Notes under the pieces: generated by a model
The model's database searches: none
What the model was told of the DNA's origin: nothing
What the model saw: the letters and a program-made list of their open reading frames with translations, nothing else
Part shown: positions 7,437-11,531 of the stretch, piece by piece
Layout of the letters: each line of letters begins with the position of its first letter
How positions within the stretch are numbered: position 1 is the stretch's first letter
Made by a program: the position numbers and the translations under genes
NCBI GenBank assembly: GCA_964384675.1
Contig: CAYLNK010000213.1
Location: 1-11,531, forward strand
Reading direction: 5' to 3'
Length of the DNA: 11,531 nt
From: CAYLNK01 sp964384675
GTDB taxonomy: Bacteria; Acidobacteriota; Thermoanaerobaculia; UBA5066

Positions 7437-8057
7437 ATGCCAGCCGCCCCGATCGTCCCCGAGGACCTGAGGACCCGCCTCGCCCGGATCCGCGCCGTCG
7501 TGCTCGACGTCGACGGCGTCCTGACGGACGGCTCGCTGACGTTCGACGAGGAGGGCCGGGAGACCAAGACGTTCGACGTGAAGGACGGGCTCGGGCTCGT
7601 CCTCCTGCGCGACCTCGGCTACAAGCTCGGGATCATCTCGAGCCGGGTGTCGAAGGTCGTGTCGATCCGGGCTCGCGATCTGAAGATCCCCGAGGAGTTC
7701 GTCCTGCAGGGCGAGCGCGACAAGGCCGCGGCCATCGACCGCCTCATGGCCCGCTGGGAGCTGAACGCCCTTGAGGTCCTGGCGGTCGGAGACGACCTGC
7801 CGGACCTGTCGATGATGCGCCGCGCCGGCGTCGGCGCCTGTCCGAGCGACGCCGTCCCGATCGTGCGCGACGCCGCCGCGCTCCGGCTCACGAAGCCGGG
7901 CGGCGGCGGAGCCGTCCGCGAGGTGTGCGACCTGATCCTCGAGGTCCGGCGTGGCTCGAGGGCCGACCGCCCCGTGGCGGTCGCCGAGCCGGCGGTCTCC
8001 TCGACGGACGGCGACGTCATCCCGTTCCCGGGCGGGCGGCCTAGCTCCTCGTCTTGA
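7437..8057 (+). CDS. kdsC: 3-deoxy-D-manno-octulosonate 8-phosphate phosphatase (KdsC)
   Basis: A 206-residue HAD-family phosphatase that removes phosphate from Kdo 8-phosphate to release Kdo. The HAD motif LDVDGVLTDG holds the nucleophile Asp24 and acid/base Asp26. IISSR (66-70) matches motif II, Lys96 is the likely motif III lysine, and VGDDLPDLSMM (117-127) supplies the magnesium-binding aspartates. There is no large cap domain, as usual for KdsC, which works as a tetramer. The core ends near residue 172. A tail of about 34 residues rich in Ala, Pro and Ser follows, ending in four serines, longer than in most family members. ATG 7437 is chosen because it leads straight into the HAD core. 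The same frame is open back to 7359, inside kdsD. Its ribosome site is weak, so coupling to kdsD is likely. Its 3' end overlaps convergent tatC by 17 bp. Confidence 0.94.
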   Translation: MPAAPIVPEDLRTRLARIRAVVLDVDGVLTDGSLTFDEEGRETKTFDVKDGLGLVLLRDLGYKLGIISSRVSKVVSIRARDLKIPEEFVLQGERDKAAAIDRLMARWELNALEVLAVGDDLPDLSMMRRAGVGACPSDAVPIVRDAAALRLTKPGGGGAVREVCDLILEVRRGSRADRPVAVAEPAVSSTDGDVIPFPGGRPSSSS

Positions 8058-8784
8058 ACACCCACGCCATCGCGACGCCCAGCAGGTAGAGGGCGCACAT
8101 CGGAAGCGCGAAGGCGCACTGGGTCGGGATATCGGGCGTCGGCGTGATCACCGCCGCGAGGATGAAGATGATCAGGACGGCATAGCGGAACTTCGCGAGG
8201 AGCCACCGTTCGGTCACGACGCCGATCCGGGCCAGGAAGAAGATCAGGATCGGCGTCTCGAAAACGAGGCCCATCCCGAGCAGGATCTTCGACAGGATGT
8301 CCAGGTAATCGTCGATCTTGATGACCGGCATGAAGTCCTCGCCGGCCGTGACGAGGAACTTCGCCACCATCGGGAAGGCGACGAAGTAGCCGAACGCCCC
8401 GCCCCCGACGAAGAAGAGCACCGAGATCACGACGAAGGGCGCGACCCACTTCTTCTCGTGCCGATAGAGGGCCGGCGCGATGAAGAGCCAGAGCTGGTGG
8501 AGCAGGACCGGGCTCGCCACGAAGACGCCCGCCAGGAGGGCGATGTTCACGTACAGCATGAACGGCTCGGTCAGCTGCGTGTAAGCGAGCTTCGTCCCCG
8601 GCGGGAGGACGTCCAGCACCGGCTTCGAGAGGAAGTGGAAGATCTCCTTCGCCTTCCACCAGCAGAGGAAGAAGCCGCCGGCGATCCCGGCAGCGGAGAT
8701 GACGAGACGGTGCCGGAGCTCCTCGAGGTGCTCGAGGAACGTCATCCGGGGGAGCTGATCCTCCGGGTCGACCTCTTCCGTCAC
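8041..8784 (-). CDS. tatC: Twin-arginine translocase subunit TatC
   Basis: A 247-residue inner-membrane protein that recognises twin-arginine signal peptides and, with TatA, carries folded proteins across the membrane. The cytoplasmic N-terminus has the family motif EHLEELRHRLV (18-28). Six membrane segments can be drawn at about 26-43, 76-98, 114-138, 164-186, 199-212 and 216-241. FIAPALYRHE (101-110) contains the equivalents of E. coli Phe94 and Glu103, needed for signal binding. GLVFETP (172-178) holds the conserved Glu in the fourth membrane segment (Glu176, likely E. coli Glu170). The start is a GTG at 8784 that overlaps the tatA stop in GTGA, so the two are translationally coupled. The end overlaps kdsC by 17 bp on the opposite strand. 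Length and motifs are complete. Confidence 0.96.
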   Translation of the reverse strand: MTEEVDPEDQLPRMTFLEHLEELRHRLVISAAGIAGGFFLCWWKAKEIFHFLSKPVLDVLPPGTKLAYTQLTEPFMLYVNIALLAGVFVASPVLLHQLWLFIAPALYRHEKKWVAPFVVISVLFFVGGGAFGYFVAFPMVAKFLVTAGEDFMPVIKIDDYLDILSKILLGMGLVFETPILIFFLARIGVVTERWLLAKFRYAVLIIFILAAVITPTPDIPTQCAFALPMCALYLLGVAMAWVFKTRS

Positions 8785-9080
8785 GAGGGTGTCGTGGGGC
8801 TGTCCGACGCAGGGGAGGCCGGAAGGGCGTCGGCCGCCACGGTGTTCGCGGGCGTCCGGGGCGTGGGCCCGGGATCGACGACGGGGCCGGTCGAGCGCGT
8901 CGGCTCCTGGCTCTTCTCGATCTCGTCCTCGATCGTTCTCTTCAGGTCGTTCGAGGCGCGCTTGAACTCGCCCAGGGCGCGGCCCACCGACTTCCCGATC
9001 TCGGGGAGCTTCTTGGGTCCGAACAGGAGGAGGGCCAGAACCGCGATCATGATCAGCTCTGGCATCCCGAGGTTACCCAT
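8781..9080 (-). CDS. tatA: Twin-arginine translocase subunit TatA (TatA/TatB family)
   Basis: A 99-residue protein with one N-terminal membrane helix (about 7-20), the FGPKKLPEIGK hinge (20-30), an amphipathic helix to about residue 55, and a disordered Pro/Ser/Thr-rich acidic tail. This is the TatA/B plan. The FG hinge and the KKLPEIGKSVG pattern favour TatA, while Glu8 in the PELI segment is a feature also seen in TatB. Since no second family member is in the window, it may do both jobs, as single TatA proteins do in some bacteria. The ATG at 9080 is preceded by GGAGG (minus strand, 9089-9085) 4 nt away. It overlaps tatC by 4 bp and is divergent from ctpA across 135 bp. Confidence 0.93.
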   Translation of the reverse strand: MGNLGMPELIMIAVLALLLFGPKKLPEIGKSVGRALGEFKRASNDLKRTIEDEIEKSQEPTRSTGPVVDPGPTPRTPANTVAADALPASPASDSPTTPS

Positions 9081-9215
9081 CCACCCTCCATCGGGCCGTC
9101 GACGGACGCCCGGGCCAGAATCGGCCGCCCCTCCGGCGATGTCAAGCCGGCCTCCCGTCCCTTTGCCGGAAGTTTCGGCCGGGGGAGCGTGTTACCTTAC
9201 CTCGTGGAGGCTCCC
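9081..9215. promoter_or_regulatory. Divergent intergenic region between tatA and ctpA
   Basis: These 135 bp must carry promoters for both tatAC (leftward) and ctpA (rightward). I could not find a convincing -35/-10 pair on either strand. TTGCCG at 9163-9168 and TTACCT at 9192-9197 are 23 bp apart, which is too far. CCGGC (9133-9137) and GCCGG (9146-9150) form a 5-bp inverted repeat with an 8-nt loop, of unknown meaning. Confidence 0.4.
9206..9210 (+). promoter_or_regulatory. Ribosome binding site that sets the ctpA start
   Basis: GGAGG lies 5 nt before GTG 9216. The same frame has an earlier GTG at 9189 without a comparable site, so the later start is preferred. Confidence 0.75.
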
Positions 9216-10835
9216 GTGCCCCTGAAGCCCTTGCCGCGTCCCCGCGTCCGCACGCTCACCGGAGCGCTCCTCGTCCTGGCCACGACCACCCTGCTCGGGG
9301 GTGTCCTCGGACCGCGGCTCTTCGCGGTCTCGGACGCCACGAACGCCGGCTTCAAGGAGTACTCCGACCTCCTCTCGACGGCTCGTGCCTGGTACGCCGA
9401 CGAGCTCCCGGCGGACAAGCTGGTCTACTCGTCGATCCAGGGGATGCTCACCACGCTCGACCCGCACACGAACTTCCTCGAGCCCGAGGAGTACGGCGCG
9501 ATGCAGGAAAAGCAGCGCGGCTCCTTCTACGGGCTGGGGATCATCATCTCGAAGCGGAACGGCAAGGTCACGGTCATCACGCCCATCGAAGGCTCCCCCG
9601 CCGAGCGCCTGGGCATCCGCGCCGGCGACGTGATCGACCGCGTGGAGGGTCAGTCCATCGACGACCTCCCGGTCGACGCCGTCGTCAAGAAGCTCAAGGG
9701 ACCGAAGGGGACGAAGGTCCGGATCACCATCGTGAGACCTGGTCTCGGCGAGCCCCTCCAGATGACCGTGACGCGCGCCGAGATCCCGACCAACTCCGTC
9801 TCGTACGCCTTCATGGTCGAGCCCGAGGTGGGCTACATCCGGCTGAAGGACTTCACGCACACGTCGGCCCCCGAGGTCGCCGAGGCTCTCACCAGGCTCG
9901 AGAAGCAGGGGATGAAGCGGCTGGTTTTCGACCTTCGCGGCAATCCCGGCGGCCTCCTCGACCAAGCCATCGCCGTCTCCGACTTCTTCGTCACGAAGGG
10001 TCAGAAGGTCGTCCTCACCCGCGGCCGGAACGTCTCGTCCGAGCAGGTCTTCACCGCGCCCGGCAAGAGCACGCGGCCCCGGATCCCGCTGATCGTCCTG
10101 GTCAACAAGGGGTCGGCCTCCGCCTCCGAGATCGTGGCCGGGGCCATCCAGGACCACGACCGTGGGCTCATCGTGGGCCAGACTTCCTGGGGCAAGGGAC
10201 TCGTCCAGTCGGTCTACACGCTCACCGACAACGCGGGTCTCGCCCTGACGACCGCCAAGTACTACACGCCCTCCGGGCGCTGCATCCAGCGCGACTACCA
10301 CGAGGTCCTGGAGTACCTCTCCCCGGGCGACGAGGACGCCGAGGACGCCGACACGAGCGCGGGACCCGACCATCGGGAGACCTTCAAGACCGATTCGGGG
10401 AGGACCGTCTACGGCGGCGGCGGGATCACACCGGACGTCCTGGTGAAGGTCGAGCCGCTGTCGCGCTACCTGGCTACCCTGTACGCCCGAGGGATCTTCT
10501 TCGAGTTCGCCGTCGACTATCGCGCCAAGCACCCCGACGTCGGGCGTGACTTCAAGGTGACCGACGAGGTGAAGGACGCCTTCTTCCAGTTCGTCGATTC
10601 GAGACCGGCCATCCTCGACAAGAAGGCCCGGGCCTCGTACGAGGCGGAGAAGGACAGGAGCCTGGTCGACCGGGCCATCCGGGAAGAGATGCTCAACGCC
10701 CTGGCGGGCCGTGAAGCCGGCTATCGCGTGGGCCTGGAGGGAGATGTCCAGCTCAAGAGGGCCCTCGCCCTATTTCCTGATGCCGAGAGGCTCGCGGCCT
10801 CCGCGGGTCAGCGCCCGCAGCTCGCCCGGAAGTAA
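9216..10835 (+). CDS. ctpA: S41-family C-terminal processing peptidase (CtpA/Prc type)
   Basis: A 539-residue serine protease anchored by one N-terminal membrane helix (about 14-36) with the rest in the periplasm. This family trims or degrades proteins from their C-termini. After a short helical region comes a PDZ domain (about 100-190, opening YGLGIIISKRNGKV) that binds the substrate end, then the S41 core (about 200-412) with DLRGNPGG (239-246). GSASASEI (299-306) holds the nucleophile Ser302 and SWGKGLVQ (324-331) holds Lys327 and Gln331. The 25-residue Ser-Lys spacing equals that of E. coli Prc, so it should be active. A C-terminal extension of over 100 residues follows the core, longer than in the shorter CtpA proteins. 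GTG 9216 is chosen over GTG 9189 for its ribosome site. The end overlaps the DUF4230 gene, suggesting co-expression. Confidence 0.94.
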   Translation: MPLKPLPRPRVRTLTGALLVLATTTLLGGVLGPRLFAVSDATNAGFKEYSDLLSTARAWYADELPADKLVYSSIQGMLTTLDPHTNFLEPEEYGAMQEKQRGSFYGLGIIISKRNGKVTVITPIEGSPAERLGIRAGDVIDRVEGQSIDDLPVDAVVKKLKGPKGTKVRITIVRPGLGEPLQMTVTRAEIPTNSVSYAFMVEPEVGYIRLKDFTHTSAPEVAEALTRLEKQGMKRLVFDLRGNPGGLLDQAIAVSDFFVTKGQKVVLTRGRNVSSEQVFTAPGKSTRPRIPLIVLVNKGSASASEIVAGAIQDHDRGLIVGQTSWGKGLVQSVYTLTDNAGLALTTAKYYTPSGRCIQRDYHEVLEYLSPGDEDAEDADTSAGPDHRETFKTDSGRTVYGGGGITPDVLVKVEPLSRYLATLYARGIFFEFAVDYRAKHPDVGRDFKVTDEVKDAFFQFVDSRPAILDKKARASYEAEKDRSLVDRAIREEMLNALAGREAGYRVGLEGDVQLKRALALFPDAERLAASAGQRPQLARK

Positions 10836-11454
10836 GTCCCCGAAGGGCCCGCCGACGGCGTCGCGCGGCCCGACCCTGATCTGGTCGGGGCTGGCTCTCG
10901 TCCTCGGCTTCATGGTGGGCCACCGGGTGGCGCGCCCGACCTATCAGTCGGGCCCGATCGTGGAGGCCGTCCGGAAGGTGGCCAAGCTCGCCACCGTCGA
11001 GATGGAGGTCTCGGACGTCCTCAAGTTCGAGGAGGTGCGGACGATCCTGGTGATCGACATCCCGAAGAGCGCCATCGTACGGCTCCGTGGAAAGGTCACA
11101 GGCGGCTTCGACCTGATGAACGGCTTCTCGGTCGAGGCGGACGACGACACGAAGACGATCCACGTACTGCTCCCCCGGGCCCAGGTCCTCTCGGTGGAGG
11201 ACCGGGTCGAGTGGTTCAACGAGACGGCGGGCTGGCTGAACCCGGTGACGATCACCGACCGCAACCGCTGGACGTCGTGGGCGCGAGGATCGCTCGCCCG
11301 GACCGCCAAGAGCCGCGGTCTGATCGAGAAGGCCGAGCAGAACGCGCGCGACCTCATCCAGGGATCCGTGGAGGCGCTCGGCTGGAAGGGAGTGGTCGAG
11401 GTCTCGCCGATTGCGAACACCAGGCCCGACCTCGGGCTCGCCCCGAAGAAGTAG
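10780..11454 (+). CDS. DUF4230-family protein with one membrane anchor
   Basis: A 224-residue protein. A basic, Ser/Pro-rich N-terminus of about 30 residues precedes one membrane helix (about 32-48, TLIWSGLALVLGFMVG), followed by a soluble region fitting the DUF4230 pattern: LATVEMEVSDVL (70-81), a beta-rich stretch with GKVTGGFDL (104-112), IHVLLPRAQVLSVE (127-140), and a helix with LIEKAEQNARDLI (181-193). Basic residues before the helix put the bulk outside the cytoplasm. The function of DUF4230 is not known to me. Start choice is uncertain: ATG 10780 overlaps ctpA by 56 bp and lacks a ribosome site. ATG 10744 has GGAGG 3 nt upstream but overlaps by 92 bp and would add 12 residues. Any start after the ctpA stop and before the helix would need a CTG. 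The overlap suggests it is made together with CtpA, perhaps as a partner. Confidence 0.8.
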   Translation: MPRGSRPPRVSARSSPGSKSPKGPPTASRGPTLIWSGLALVLGFMVGHRVARPTYQSGPIVEAVRKVAKLATVEMEVSDVLKFEEVRTILVIDIPKSAIVRLRGKVTGGFDLMNGFSVEADDDTKTIHVLLPRAQVLSVEDRVEWFNETAGWLNPVTITDRNRWTSWARGSLARTAKSRGLIEKAEQNARDLIQGSVEALGWKGVVEVSPIANTRPDLGLAPKK

Positions 11455-11531
11455 GCACCGGGAACGGCCTCGGAGATCCCCCGCCGCGCCCGGCCAAGGG
11501 GGGCACGGGGGGACCGGCCTCGCAGGTCCCC
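11455..11531 (+). other. Gene-free right edge with two related hairpins, possible terminator
   Basis: No coding region is seen after the DUF4230 stop. Two 21-base segments, 11461-11481 and 11511-11531, match at 18 of 21 positions and are exactly 50 bp apart. The second folds as a perfect 7-bp stem, GGGGACC (11509-11515) with GGTCCCC (11525-11531), around a 9-nt loop. The first can form a weaker stem at 11460-11480. Two runs of six G (11498-11503 and 11507-11512) lie between. There is no T-run in the window, so a standard intrinsic terminator cannot be claimed. The window ends on the second stem. Confidence 0.45.

Noticed and set aside
6215..7567. A 450-codon minus-strand frame
   Set aside because: Antisense to kdsD, whose SIS and CBS motifs and catalytic residues are intact.
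9141..9151. GTCAAGCCGGC shared with 2281-2291
   Set aside because: An 11-base match that in one place covers the CapK-like stop codon. It is short enough to be chance in a GC-rich window.
9192..10532. A 446-codon minus-strand frame
   Set aside because: Antisense to ctpA and rich in Asp/Gly/Leu/Val/Arg without motifs.

Overview
This is a GC-rich (roughly two-thirds G+C), gene-dense stretch of chromosome from a Gram-negative bacterium. KdsD and KdsC, two enzymes of the Kdo pathway for lipopolysaccharide, imply an outer membrane. The protein styles (a secreted protein ending in Acidobacteriota-type C-terminal modules, a fused two-half M16 peptidase, and a ctpA-DUF4230 pair) suggest Acidobacteriota, perhaps Thermoanaerobaculia. 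The phylum is an inference from resemblance only. No rRNA, tRNA, CRISPR array, transposase, integrase or phage gene was found.

Layout. (1) Minus strand, 3574 to 1: a PaaK/CapK-like adenylate-forming enzyme, then after 58 bp a large secreted beta-sandwich protein that runs off the left edge still in frame (about 741 residues seen). (2) Plus strand, 3663 to 8057: a periplasmic M16 zinc peptidase overlapping kdsD by 4 bp, followed 13 bp later by kdsC, so a probable three-gene operon. (3) Minus strand, 9080 to 8041: tatA then tatC with a 4-bp overlap, ending convergently with kdsC by a 17-bp overlap. (4) Plus strand, 9216 to 11454: a membrane-anchored S41 C-terminal processing peptidase whose end overlaps a DUF4230 membrane-anchored protein. 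(5) The last 77 bp hold no gene but contain two related small hairpins 50 bp apart.

Taken together the window is about the cell envelope: making Kdo for LPS (KdsD, KdsC), moving folded proteins over the inner membrane (TatA, TatC), and proteolysis outside the cytoplasm (M16, CtpA). The secreted protein would be exported, probably by Sec. The CapK-like enzyme may activate a carboxylic acid for an unknown envelope or metabolic product. Most of this is conserved housekeeping content. I do not see a clearly new system. The items most worth a second look are the M16-kdsD-kdsC coupling, the ctpA-DUF4230 pair, the orphan CapK-like gene beside the secreted protein, and the paired hairpins at the right edge.
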